Assembly: GCF_003612125.1 (NCBI RefSeq)
Contig: NZ_RAWI01000024.1
Location: 1-48,123, forward strand
From: Corallococcus praedator
Lineage (GTDB): Bacteria > Myxococcota > Myxococcia > Myxococcales > Myxococcaceae
Direction of reading: 5' to 3'
Length of the DNA: 48,123 nucleotides
Each line of letters opens with the position of its first letter. Position 1 is the stretch's first letter. Below the pieces are notes generated by a model. The model made no database searches. It worked only from the letters and a program-made list of their open reading frames with translations, and was not told the DNA's origin. The position numbers and the translations under genes were made by a program. Shown piece by piece: positions 36,408 to 44,111 of this stretch.

Positions 36408-37277
36408 TTGGCACAAACCATTCTCCCAGTTAAGTGGGGAAAAATTGAGCAGGGGTCAATTTTCAGCGGGGCCCTATCTGAAGACTACAAAGGTTGCGAC
36501 ATACATGGCCTCATCATCACAGCCAGATGCGATCTTGCACACGACAAAACCCAAATATTCAACTACCTACCCATAGCTAAAATGCAAGACTGGATTGATC
36601 GCGATTTCAAGTCAATCGTATGCCAACGCTGGATGAATGAAATCGAAGGAAACCTGCGTTCTACCCTCAACACCGCAGGACACTCACCAAACATCCTAAC
36701 AACCGAACCACTAGCCAGCATCATTGAAAAACTCTTCCCAGCTGACGCAGCGGACAAAAAGACGAAAACAGCCAGAGACAGGCTCGAAAAAATAAACTCA
36801 ACCATCCTGAAGCTGGAAAAAATCAACAAAGAAAACAAGCTCAAGCCATTTCTTCCACCAGACGACAAATCATTTGCATCTATTTGCCGTCAAGCCCTAG
36901 ATGACTGCATACGACAAAAACTCAGTGGCTACTACTTCCTGGACTCAATAAGTCCCGACGGAGACAAGCATGGATACGTGGCACTTCTGAGAGAAGTTCG
37001 CCATCTGCCAAGAAACCTAGCCATCAAGATTGCAGCAGGGATTGAAAAACCAGAGTATGAACTTCACTGCAGGCACCATCCAGAAGCTGCCAACAAAATC
37101 TGCTTTGACTCTACAGATTTCGCATTTCCGATCGGCGTTCTACGCTCTCCAGAGATCGAACATCTCCTCCAATCGTTCTCTCTCCTATTCAGCCGCATTG
37201 GACTCACCGATCCCGAAACGACCTACATAGACAAACTCAAAGAACATCACTCAATATCAACAAAGGAAGAGTCATGA
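36408..37277 (+). CDS. Unrecognised 289-aa protein, first gene of a helicase-linked pair
   Basis: Starts at TTG 36408 with AGGAA 6 nt upstream. I do not recognise the family. Visible features: an N-terminal beta-rich segment (KWGKIEQGSIFSG), the cluster C30-D-I-H followed by ITARCDLAHDK at 37-47, which looks like a conserved catalytic or metal-binding site, a charged helix at about 117-143, a CRHH cluster near residue 220, and a helical C-terminus. No membrane segment or signal peptide. The stop codon overlaps the next start by 4 nt (ATGA), which indicates translational coupling to the SF1 helicase. Codon use (many A/T-ending and AGA, ATA, TTA-like codons) differs sharply from neighbours, a sign of transfer. 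An effector or sensor of a defence system is inferred from context only. Confidence 0.7.
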   Translation: MAQTILPVKWGKIEQGSIFSGALSEDYKGCDIHGLIITARCDLAHDKTQIFNYLPIAKMQDWIDRDFKSIVCQRWMNEIEGNLRSTLNTAGHSPNILTTEPLASIIEKLFPADAADKKTKTARDRLEKINSTILKLEKINKENKLKPFLPPDDKSFASICRQALDDCIRQKLSGYYFLDSISPDGDKHGYVALLREVRHLPRNLAIKIAAGIEKPEYELHCRHHPEAANKICFDSTDFAFPIGVLRSPEIEHLLQSFSLLFSRIGLTDPETTYIDKLKEHHSISTKEES

Positions 37278-39577
37278 AATTTATACTGATCGATCACCGC
37301 GCAGCCTCCGACATAATCTCGGATCGGTTTCTCCAGTCCGCACAGTTCACCCAAGGCAGTGAACTGGCAAGCATTCTCCAAGGAGCACAAGGAAGCGAGT
37401 TCCCAACACAGGGCGTGTACTCAATCAGGGAAGCAGACGGGGCTTACATTCTAAGCAAAACACCAGACCGCGAACACTATCTAGTTTTCGATCTAGACAA
37501 AGCAAATCCATTCACCAACAGAAGCCAATCAGACTGCGTCCTAATTTTCCAGCGAGTATTGCGCTTCGCGATTCGGATTTGGGAGAATCTTAAACTCAGC
37601 CCCCACGAGCGCCTGATTGCCGGCACAACAAAAGCCGCCATATTCCCCTTTCCGCTCAGTCTTTTTCGCCTCGCCATCGAGAGACAGCCCGATGCCAAAA
37701 AATTGCATGAGCGCCAAACATCGTCCGGGAATCATTTATTAGTTTACAACAACGGAATGGATGAAGGAGCCGGACCAGACGAGAAACCAAGCGTCCACTA
37801 CTTCAGTGTTGCAATCAGAAATATTGAAACAGCCAGACAACGCATTGCCGAATTAGGCAGAATAGAAAGCGAAAAAGCAAAGGCGCTGACGGTTTCGGTT
37901 CTTCGAACTCCTGACGGCGAACCGCTCACCCCGCACCTTGGCTTTGAGCAGTGGCTGCACCGGCTGACTGAAACGCAGCGCAACTTCGTAATGAGACCTA
38001 TTTCTGGTCCTGAACGAATTGAAGGACCAGCCGGAACAGGCAAGACACTCTCGCTTGTACTAAAGTGCATCAACAATCTCCAGCTCGCAAAAAAACAAGA
38101 ACGCGAGAATCACTCAGTGTTCATTGCTTATGGCGAGGCCACCCGGATTGCCGTCCAACAAATGTTTGACACCAACGACGAGTTTGGATTCTCCCGCCTG
38201 AGCCGCAGAGACTCCCAACAGTCGCTGTTGATAACGACACTTCAAGTCTGGTGCGCGAGCCATCTCAATACAGGAATATCAGAAGTGGAATTCCTGGACA
38301 GAGACGCGATGGAGGCCCGAGATCTTCGCCTGCTCTACATTGAAGAATGCCTGAGCGAAGCAATCCAGGAAGACCTCCCAACCTACACTCGAATGCTGTC
38401 GAAAGATTTTGCTAAATTCCTCAATACCGAGCGGGTCTGGACCATCGCAGAGATGTTCCAGCATGAAATCTCCGTAACGATTAAAGGAAGGGCCGGGGAG
38501 GATTTGGAAAAATACAGGCGACTCCCGGCCGTCGAGAACAACTTACCCATAAAAACAGATGCCGATAGAGGATTTGTATTCACAGTATTCAAGCGGTACC
38601 AAAAGAAGCTTTTCAGCGTAAACCAGTTCGATACAGACGATGTTGTCCTCAGCGCGATAGGCCAACTCGACACCCCGATTTGGAGACGGCATCGAATCAA
38701 AGAGGGATTCGACTCTGTCTTCGTTGACGAGACTCACTTGTTCAACCTAAATGAACTTTCGGCACTCCACTATCTCACCAAAACAGAGGGCTCGAACCCA
38801 ATCGTCTTTTCAGTCGATCGAACACAAGCACCAGGCGATCGAGGACTAACCAACGCCATTCTTGATACAGCAATCCTCAGTCCTGCCCCAGAAAACAGTC
38901 ACGAAACCAAACAAACGACCGTCGACTCGGTTTTTCGCTGCTCTCCAGACATCACAAATCTCGCACTGTCTGTTACAGCGGCGGGGGCGACGCTTTTTAC
39001 GAATTTCGAGAACCCTCTACATCACGCTTCCAGCGTCTTCACTCCTGACGAAGAATCCAAGGCTAAGACACCGGATTTCTTTTTCTATCCGACAGACGAC
39101 CAAATGATTGTGGCGGCCCTATCGAAAGCAGAGCAGCTAACTGAGGATCTGCAGTGCTCGCGATCGAAAATATTACTTGTCGCATTCAGCGCGGAACTCT
39201 TTCACTCACTAGAGACAAAGTCCGAAACACTCAACAAACCTCTAGAAGTTTTAAAACGCCGCGGCGACGCTGAAGTAGTCAGCCGTGCCAAAAAAACTGG
39301 TCGCTTTGTTCTCTCCATGCCGGACTATGTTGGTGGTCTTGAGTTTGATGGAGTGGTCCTAGTTGGCGTTGATGATGGCCGAGTTCCACCAACAGGAGCA
39401 GCCGCGACTTCCGAGAGTCGGCATTTCATGAATTTTATTGCCCACACAAGACTCTATGTTGCCATAACGCGAGCTCGCTATCGAGTCACCATTCTGGGAA
39501 ACAAGGAGCGAGGAGAAAGCACTCTTTTAACAAGCGCTTTCGCCAATCGGTTCCTCTCGCTAGAGCCCAAAAACTAG
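37274..39577 (+). CDS. UvrD/Rep-like superfamily 1 helicase with unknown N-terminal domain
   Basis: 767 residues. Residues 1 to about 235 match nothing I know. The SF1 motor follows: Walker A EGPAGTGKT at 250-258, motif II FVDETH with D485-E486, motif III SVDRTQ near 514-518, a VFRCSPDI arginine block at 555, motif V-like GLEFDGVVLVGVDDG around 689-702 and motif VI VAITRARYRV from 729. The motor is about 500 residues, shorter than UvrD/Rep, so insert domains 1B/2B appear reduced. Motif II ends in DETH rather than the usual DExQ; His at this place occurs in other helicase classes. It overlaps the upstream gene by 4 nt. Such helicases act with nucleases or sensors in several antiphage systems (Gabija pairs a UvrD-like helicase with an OLD nuclease), but the partner here is different. 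Low GC supports recent acquisition. Confidence 0.88.
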   Translation: MKFILIDHRAASDIISDRFLQSAQFTQGSELASILQGAQGSEFPTQGVYSIREADGAYILSKTPDREHYLVFDLDKANPFTNRSQSDCVLIFQRVLRFAIRIWENLKLSPHERLIAGTTKAAIFPFPLSLFRLAIERQPDAKKLHERQTSSGNHLLVYNNGMDEGAGPDEKPSVHYFSVAIRNIETARQRIAELGRIESEKAKALTVSVLRTPDGEPLTPHLGFEQWLHRLTETQRNFVMRPISGPERIEGPAGTGKTLSLVLKCINNLQLAKKQERENHSVFIAYGEATRIAVQQMFDTNDEFGFSRLSRRDSQQSLLITTLQVWCASHLNTGISEVEFLDRDAMEARDLRLLYIEECLSEAIQEDLPTYTRMLSKDFAKFLNTERVWTIAEMFQHEISVTIKGRAGEDLEKYRRLPAVENNLPIKTDADRGFVFTVFKRYQKKLFSVNQFDTDDVVLSAIGQLDTPIWRRHRIKEGFDSVFVDETHLFNLNELSALHYLTKTEGSNPIVFSVDRTQAPGDRGLTNAILDTAILSPAPENSHETKQTTVDSVFRCSPDITNLALSVTAAGATLFTNFENPLHHASSVFTPDEESKAKTPDFFFYPTDDQMIVAALSKAEQLTEDLQCSRSKILLVAFSAELFHSLETKSETLNKPLEVLKRRGDAEVVSRAKKTGRFVLSMPDYVGGLEFDGVVLVGVDDGRVPPTGAAATSESRHFMNFIAHTRLYVAITRARYRVTILGNKERGESTLLTSAFANRFLSLEPKN

Positions 39578-39875
39578 ATTTATCCAACCACTCGATTGGG
39601 GCCCACTTAAGTCTTTGGCATGAGCCATTTACGAAGAGGGCCCTTCGTACAAATTGGCAAAACTTGCGGAGTCGGCAAGGTATCGATTAACCGCATGACG
39701 CGGGTGTGTCGGACAAAATCGCGCTATTTTCCATGATCCTGCGGCTGCGAGTTCCTCACCCCCTCGTGAAAAGTCAACCTCACAGTTCAAGCAACCATTC
39801 GCACGGGCGGCGGGCGTGACGTTGCTCAAATTGAAGAACCGTCAAAGGCGATTCATCTGGCAGTAAAGAAATACA
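39578..39875. other. Intermediate-GC spacer after the helicase gene, no recognised gene
   Basis: 298 bp between the helicase stop and the acyltransferase start. A 66-codon minus-strand frame (39629-39829) is open but I cannot assign it, and it has no clear ribosome site; it could be debris of a mobile element. A short GAAG...CTTC hairpin lies near 39634. No tRNA, no clear att repeat. Base composition rises back toward that of the host genome just after this region. Confidence 0.45.
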
Positions 39876-41069
39876 ATGGTTTTCTCTATCTCGGAAATAG
39901 TCTGGCATTGGAAAGCCGCTCCCCTGAACACGCCTGAATCGCGTCACCTCGCCGGCCTGGACCTGCTCCGGGGCCTGGCCATCGTCCTCGTCGTCCTCTT
40001 CCACCACCCCCGTCCCGAAGGTCATGAGACCTACCGGATGATCGCCAACTTCGGTTGGACGGGCGTGGAGCTGTTCTTCGTGCTCAGCGGCTTCCTCATC
40101 GGCGCGCAGTTCCTGGAGCCGCTCGCGAAGGGCGAGACACCGTCGCTGCGGCGCTTCTACCTGCGACGTTCGCTGCGCATCCTGCCGCCGTTCCTCGTCG
40201 TGCTGGGCCTGTACCTGTGGGTGCCCGCCTGGAGTGAGCGCCCCTTCGTGACGCCCGCGTGGCGCTTCCTCACCTTCACGCAGAACTTCGGCCTGCACAT
40301 CGGCGGCTTCTCCCATGCGTGGTCGCTGTGCGTGGAGGAGCACTTCTACCTGGTGCTCCCGCTCACCCTGCTCGCGCTGCGCGGGCGTGCCCGGGCGCCG
40401 TATGTGCTCGCGGGCGCGGTGGCCGTGATGCTGGCCGGGATGCTCCTGCGCGGCGGGCTGTGGCTGCACCTGTTCGGGAAGCTGGGCCCCGACGACATGG
40501 GCTGGCGCGACTACGACACGTTCCTCTACTACCCGACGTACGCGCGGCTCGACGGACTGCTCTGCGGCGTGCTGCTCGCGGCGATGCGCGTCTACCGGCC
40601 CGCGATGTGGGAGCGCTGGACGCAAAGGCCCGGCGTGCTGCTGCCGGGGTTCGGGCTCTTGTGCCTGGGGAGCGCGGCGTACGTGAACCAGCAATACAAC
40701 CGGGAGCTCTCCTACGCCGTGCTGGCCTTCCCGCTGGTGTCGCTCGGGTACGCGGCGCTGCTGGTGTCGATGGCCGGGCCCGCCGTCTCGCGCGTCTGCG
40801 CGCGCATCCCGGGCGTGCGGACCTTCGCGGTGCTGAGCTTCACCGTCTACCTCACGCACAAGTCCGTGCAGCACCTGGTGCGCGTGACCCTGGAGCCCCA
40901 CGGCCTGGGCACGTTCCACGTCATCACGCTGGTCGGCGGCGCCGTGGCGGTGCTGCTCGCGTCACTGCTGCTGCATCACGGGGTGGAGCGGCCCGCGCTG
41001 AGATGGCGCGAACGGCTGGAGCGGCGGCTCGCGGACAGGGAGCGGCGGCTCAGTCCCGTCACCCATTAG
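39876..41069 (+). CDS. Acyltransferase 3 family membrane protein
   Basis: 397 residues with about ten membrane helices. Family hallmarks: RHLAGLDLLRGLAIVLVVLFHH with the early membrane His, GVELFFVLSGFLIG, RFYLRRSLRILPPF, HAWSLCVEEHFYLVLPL and the C-terminal SFTVYLTHKSVQHL. These enzymes O-acylate sugars, lipids or secondary metabolites at the inner membrane. The first 24 residues (before RHLAGLD) are atypical and encoded by the lower-GC junction with the upstream block, so the original start may have been replaced. The ribosome site before ATG 39876 is weak. Whether it decorates the synthetase product, cell envelope or something else is unknown. A hairpin follows the stop. Confidence 0.9.
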   Translation: MVFSISEIVWHWKAAPLNTPESRHLAGLDLLRGLAIVLVVLFHHPRPEGHETYRMIANFGWTGVELFFVLSGFLIGAQFLEPLAKGETPSLRRFYLRRSLRILPPFLVVLGLYLWVPAWSERPFVTPAWRFLTFTQNFGLHIGGFSHAWSLCVEEHFYLVLPLTLLALRGRARAPYVLAGAVAVMLAGMLLRGGLWLHLFGKLGPDDMGWRDYDTFLYYPTYARLDGLLCGVLLAAMRVYRPAMWERWTQRPGVLLPGFGLLCLGSAAYVNQQYNRELSYAVLAFPLVSLGYAALLVSMAGPAVSRVCARIPGVRTFAVLSFTVYLTHKSVQHLVRVTLEPHGLGTFHVITLVGGAVAVLLASLLLHHGVERPALRWRERLERRLADRERRLSPVTH

Positions 41070-41074
41070 GTCCG

Positions 41075-41095
41075 GGCTTCTGCCCGACAGAAGCC
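41075..41095 (+). terminator. Hairpin downstream of the acyltransferase gene
   Basis: GGCTTCTG, a 5-nt loop and CAGAAGCC form an 8-bp perfect stem 5 bp after the stop; TCCG and CGGA extend it across a one-base bulge. No T-run follows, so factor-dependent or weak termination is likely. Confidence 0.5.
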
Positions 41096-41159
41096 ACGGA
41101 CAGGGGGAAGCCGGGGTCCACGCGAGCCCTGCGCGACGTGGGCGCGCTACACCTTCGCC

Positions 41160-41900
41160 ATGCGCCCCTTCCTGACGGCGACGTGGCGGTACCTGCTGAT
41201 GCTCAACTACGAGGTGGACCCGGCGGTGCTGCGGCCCCTCGTGCCCCGTGGAACCGAACTCGACGCGTGGCAGGGCCACACGTTCGCGAGCATGGTCGGC
41301 TTCCGCTTCCTCGACACGCGCGTGCGCGGCCTCGCGGTTCCATTCCACCGCGACTTCGACGAGGTGAACCTGCGCTTCTACGTGCGCCGCCTGGGCCCCG
41401 AGGGCTGGCGGCGCGGCGTGGTGTTCGTGCGGGAGATCGTCCCCAAGCTCGCCATCGCTACCGTGGCGCGCGTCCTCTACAACGAGCCCTACGTCGCGCT
41501 CCCCATGCGCCACGCCGTGAACATGGACGGCGCCGACACGGGCGCGCCCGGCCACGTCGAGTACGCCTGGAAGTCCCACGGCCGCTGGCACCAGCTGTCG
41601 GCCCGGACGCAGGGCAGCCCGGTGGAGAGCACGCCCGGCTCGCAGGAGGAGTTCATCACCGAGCACTACTGGGGCTACACCGCCCAGCGCGACGGAGGCT
41701 GCGCGGAGTACCGCGTGGAGCATCCCCGCTGGAGCGTCTGGCGCGCCCAGGAGACGGCCTTCGACTGCGACGTGGCCCGCTTCTACGGCCCCGCCTTCTC
41801 CGAGTGCCTCCGGGGTCCATCCCACTCCGCCTTCGTGGCCACCGGCTCGGAGGTGTCCGTCTTCCCGGGAAATGAACTCCTCCCCTTGCCAAGCCCGTAG
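41160..41900 (+). CDS. DUF2071 (YqjF-like) protein
   Basis: 246 residues from ATG 41160. The sequence opens MRPFLTATWRYLLMLNYEVDP, then VLRPLVPRGTELD, GHTFASMVGFRFLDTRV, NLRFYVRR, VVFVREIVPKLAIATVARVLYNEPY and EFITEHYWGY, the ordered blocks of DUF2071. The family has a beta-rich fold related to acetoacetate decarboxylase but no established activity. It looks cytoplasmic. It is a single gene between the acyltransferase hairpin and the DUF2089/DUF4097 pair. Confidence 0.9.
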   Translation: MRPFLTATWRYLLMLNYEVDPAVLRPLVPRGTELDAWQGHTFASMVGFRFLDTRVRGLAVPFHRDFDEVNLRFYVRRLGPEGWRRGVVFVREIVPKLAIATVARVLYNEPYVALPMRHAVNMDGADTGAPGHVEYAWKSHGRWHQLSARTQGSPVESTPGSQEEFITEHYWGYTAQRDGGCAEYRVEHPRWSVWRAQETAFDCDVARFYGPAFSECLRGPSHSAFVATGSEVSVFPGNELLPLPSP

Positions 41901-41951
41901 AAATCAATATTCTCAATCCACAAATTGATTTTCTGAACCCCAACGCACCCC

Positions 41952-42374
41952 ATGCCGACCTCCAAGCCCACCTGGCCCGTCCCGACCCGCTGTCCCGTCT
42001 GTGGGGGTGGCACCGTCATCGAACGGGTGCGCTGCGAGGGGTGCGAGTCCGCGGTGGAGGGGCGCTTCACGACGGGGTGGGTGCAGCAGTTGTCGCCGGA
42101 GCAGCTCGCCTTCGTGCGGGTGTTCATCGGCTGCCGGGGGAAGATCAAGGACGTGGAGCAGGCCCTGGGCCTCTCCTATCCGACGGTGGTGGCGCGGCTG
42201 GACGACGTGGTGGAGGCCCTGGGCAACACGCCGGGCGCACCGCCCGCGCCCCCGTCTCCGCCCCCAGCCCGCGAGCGCGCCTCACCGCGCCGGGCCCAGA
42301 TTCTCGATGACCTCGCGGCCGGGCTCATCGATGCGGACGAGGCCGCCCAACGCCTCAAGAAGGCACGGGAGTAA
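41952..42374 (+). CDS. DUF2089 family zinc-ribbon protein
   Basis: 140 residues. A zinc ribbon at the N-terminus uses Cys14, Cys17, Cys28 and Cys31. The middle (LSPEQLAFVRVFIGCRGKIKDVEQALGLSYPTVVARLDDVVEALG) is a helix-turn-helix-like segment typical of DUF2089, which suggests DNA binding. After a Pro-rich linker a short helical hairpin, RRAQILDDLAAGLIDADEAAQRL, ends the protein. The stop overlaps the next start by one base (TAATG), so the pair is translationally coupled. Its partner carries the same C-terminal hairpin. A transcriptional regulator of envelope stress is a reasonable inference from LiaX/YvlB-type pairs, not proven. Confidence 0.85.
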   Translation: MPTSKPTWPVPTRCPVCGGGTVIERVRCEGCESAVEGRFTTGWVQQLSPEQLAFVRVFIGCRGKIKDVEQALGLSYPTVVARLDDVVEALGNTPGAPPAPPSPPPARERASPRRAQILDDLAAGLIDADEAAQRLKKARE

Positions 42375-43426
42375 TGCCCATGATGGACTCCGAAGAGACG
42401 CCGTCCTCCGACGCTTCCGCATCCTCACGCGACGGCGCCCAGCGCCACGCGATCCCCTGGGGACAGCAGGCGGAATTGGAGCTGCACGCGACGGCCGCCG
42501 CGCTCGTCGTGTCGCCGCTGGCGGAAGGAGAGAAGCCCTACCTCGTCACGCACGGCCGGGTGGAGGCGCGCATCCGCGAGCACGGGCGGGTGACGAAGGT
42601 GGAGCTGGTGCCGCGCGAGGCGGGCTTCCTGTCGTTGTTCTGGCGCCAGGGCGGACACGCGGAGCTGTTCGTGCCGGCCAACGTGCACGCCCGGCTCCAG
42701 TTGGACGCGGGCGCGGTGCGCGTCTCCGGGCTGAAGGACTGCGAGTTGGAGCTGTCCACGGACGCCGGGACGGCGAGCCTGCGCGACGTGCACGGCAAGC
42801 TCAACCTGCGCACGGGCGCGGGTCGCATCGTCGGTGAGCGCGTGGGCGGCACGCTGCACATCCACGCGCAGGCGGGCGCGGTGAAGCTGGACGTGGACGC
42901 GCTGGACGTGGGCGAGCACCGAATCGGAACGCAGGTGGGCGCGGTGGAGCTGCGGCTGGTGCCGGGACTGGACCTGAACGTCGTGGCCCGCTCGTCGCTA
43001 GGCTCGGCGCACACGCGCTACCCCACCAATCCCCAGGCCGCCACGACGCTGATCATGGAGACGGAGCTGGGCTCGGTGCGCCTGCGCGAGTCAGGCCGTG
43101 CGCGCCACGAAGAGGAAGGGCGCGAGGCGTCCTCGTGGGATGAGGACTCGCTGCGCTGGCAGCGCCAGGCGGAGCGCTGGCAGCGCCGCGCCGAACGCCA
43201 CGCCAACCAGTGGGCCCACGCCTGGGCGAACTCCTGGGGCGCGCCGCCCTGGTCGCACCACGGCCACCACCACGGACCCCGGCACCACCGGGCAGAGCCC
43301 CCCCAGACGCCCTCGCAGTCCGGAGGCATCCCCGCGGCGGAGATGCGCCGCGTGTTGGATCTCGTGGAGGCGGGCAAGCTCAGCGCCGAGGATGCGCAGA
43401 AGCTGCTGACCGCGATGCAGCGATGA
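42374..43426 (+). CDS. DUF4097-like beta-repeat protein with C-terminal SHOCT-like helix pair
   Basis: 350 residues; ATG 42374 overlaps the upstream stop, and a second ATG at 42383 is also possible. Residues about 30-240 form short repeating beta rungs (HARLQLDAGAVRVSGLKDCELELSTDAGTASLRDVHGKLNLRTGAG...), the pattern of DUF4097-type putative adhesin solenoids. A charged Trp/Arg-rich helix (RWQRQAERWQRRAERHANQW) and a His-rich spacer (HHGHHHGPRHH) follow. The end EMRRVLDLVEAGKLSAEDAQKLL resembles the end of the DUF2089 partner. There is no signal peptide, so it should act inside the cell. Resemblance to LiaX/YvlB proteins points to envelope-stress signalling, as inference. Confidence 0.82.
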   Translation: MPMMDSEETPSSDASASSRDGAQRHAIPWGQQAELELHATAAALVVSPLAEGEKPYLVTHGRVEARIREHGRVTKVELVPREAGFLSLFWRQGGHAELFVPANVHARLQLDAGAVRVSGLKDCELELSTDAGTASLRDVHGKLNLRTGAGRIVGERVGGTLHIHAQAGAVKLDVDALDVGEHRIGTQVGAVELRLVPGLDLNVVARSSLGSAHTRYPTNPQAATTLIMETELGSVRLRESGRARHEEEGREASSWDEDSLRWQRQAERWQRRAERHANQWAHAWANSWGAPPWSHHGHHHGPRHHRAEPPQTPSQSGGIPAAEMRRVLDLVEAGKLSAEDAQKLLTAMQR

Positions 43427-43448
43427 GGCCTGCCCGCCCGGGCGGCCT
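43426..43448. terminator. Bidirectional hairpin between convergent genes
   Basis: AGGCC and GGCCT enclose GCCCG...CGGGC, giving a two-part GC stem with a one-base bulge exactly in the 24-bp gap between the convergent stops at 43426 and 43451. Position and symmetry favour a shared terminator although no T-runs flank it. Confidence 0.5.
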
Positions 43449-43450
43449 GC

Positions 43451-44101
43451 TCAGGCGCCCTGGGTGAGGAAGCGGAAGGGCCGCACGCAGTCCTCGCGGG
43501 TGCACCGGAAGACGTAGCCCCGGCCGTTGTCGCCGAACTCCAGGCCGTACGGCATCGCGGCGAGCTGCGCGACGAAGCGCATGGGCGCGTCACAGCACTC
43601 GGGCGTCGCCTCGCCGTTGAGCCAGCCGGGCACGCCGCCCACCTTGCTCTCCGGCGCCTGTTCCTGCGCACGGTCCAACGCGGCGAGCTGTTCGTCGCTG
43701 GCCTCGTTGACGTCCACCGACAGGGCCTCGGTGTCCTCGGTGGCGGGCTCGAAGCCGAGCGTCCACTCCACATAGGGCTTCACGCCTTCCGGGGGGGCTC
43801 CCACCTCGGGCGCACCGGCCGTCACCGGCACCACGGCGTTGGCGCCCTCCTCGGGGTCCCAGCGGAAGCAGACGGAGTCGGGGTTCTCGCACTGGAAGAC
43901 GTGGACCGACGCGTACGGCGCCAGGTCCAGCCGGCCTTCGACGTGCGGAAGCTGGAAGAGGAAGCGCAGCGGCTTGCCGCACATCTCGCAGACGGGCCAG
44001 TCCAGCGGACCGGGCGCCTGGGGCGTGCCTCCCACCTTCAGGAGGGGCACGCCGGGACGACTGGGAACGAGCGCCCACAAGGGCGCGACGGGAAGAGGCA
44101 T
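43451..44101 (-). CDS. Duplicated Cys-rich protein, DUF1963/PDCD2-like
   Basis: 216 residues with two similar halves. Each half has a KVGG(T/V)P start, a Cys pair near a PxRF(L/V)xQL block, and a second Cys pair after VF(Q/R)C: half one uses CEMC and CENPDSVC, half two uses ECC and CTREDC. This suggests two zinc-bound beta domains. The KVGGxP...FxxQL layout recalls DUF1963/YwqG and PDCD2-like proteins, whose roles are poorly defined. An acidic linker (PATEDTEALSVDVNEASDEQL) joins the halves. No signal peptide; cytoplasmic. It is followed 11 bp upstream by the endonuclease I gene on the same strand, so the two may be one unit. Confidence 0.75.
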   Translation of the reverse strand: MPLPVAPLWALVPSRPGVPLLKVGGTPQAPGPLDWPVCEMCGKPLRFLFQLPHVEGRLDLAPYASVHVFQCENPDSVCFRWDPEEGANAVVPVTAGAPEVGAPPEGVKPYVEWTLGFEPATEDTEALSVDVNEASDEQLAALDRAQEQAPESKVGGVPGWLNGEATPECCDAPMRFVAQLAAMPYGLEFGDNGRGYVFRCTREDCVRPFRFLTQGA

Positions 44102-44111
44102 GCGGCGGACT

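Noticed and set aside
36563-36868. Short minus-strand frame inside the 289-aa gene
   Set aside because: Antisense to a clearly coupled gene, no ribosome site, no recognisable protein features.
39629-39829. 66-codon minus-strand frame in the spacer after the helicase gene
   Set aside because: No family resemblance, no ribosome site and intermediate composition; kept only as a note in the spacer entry.
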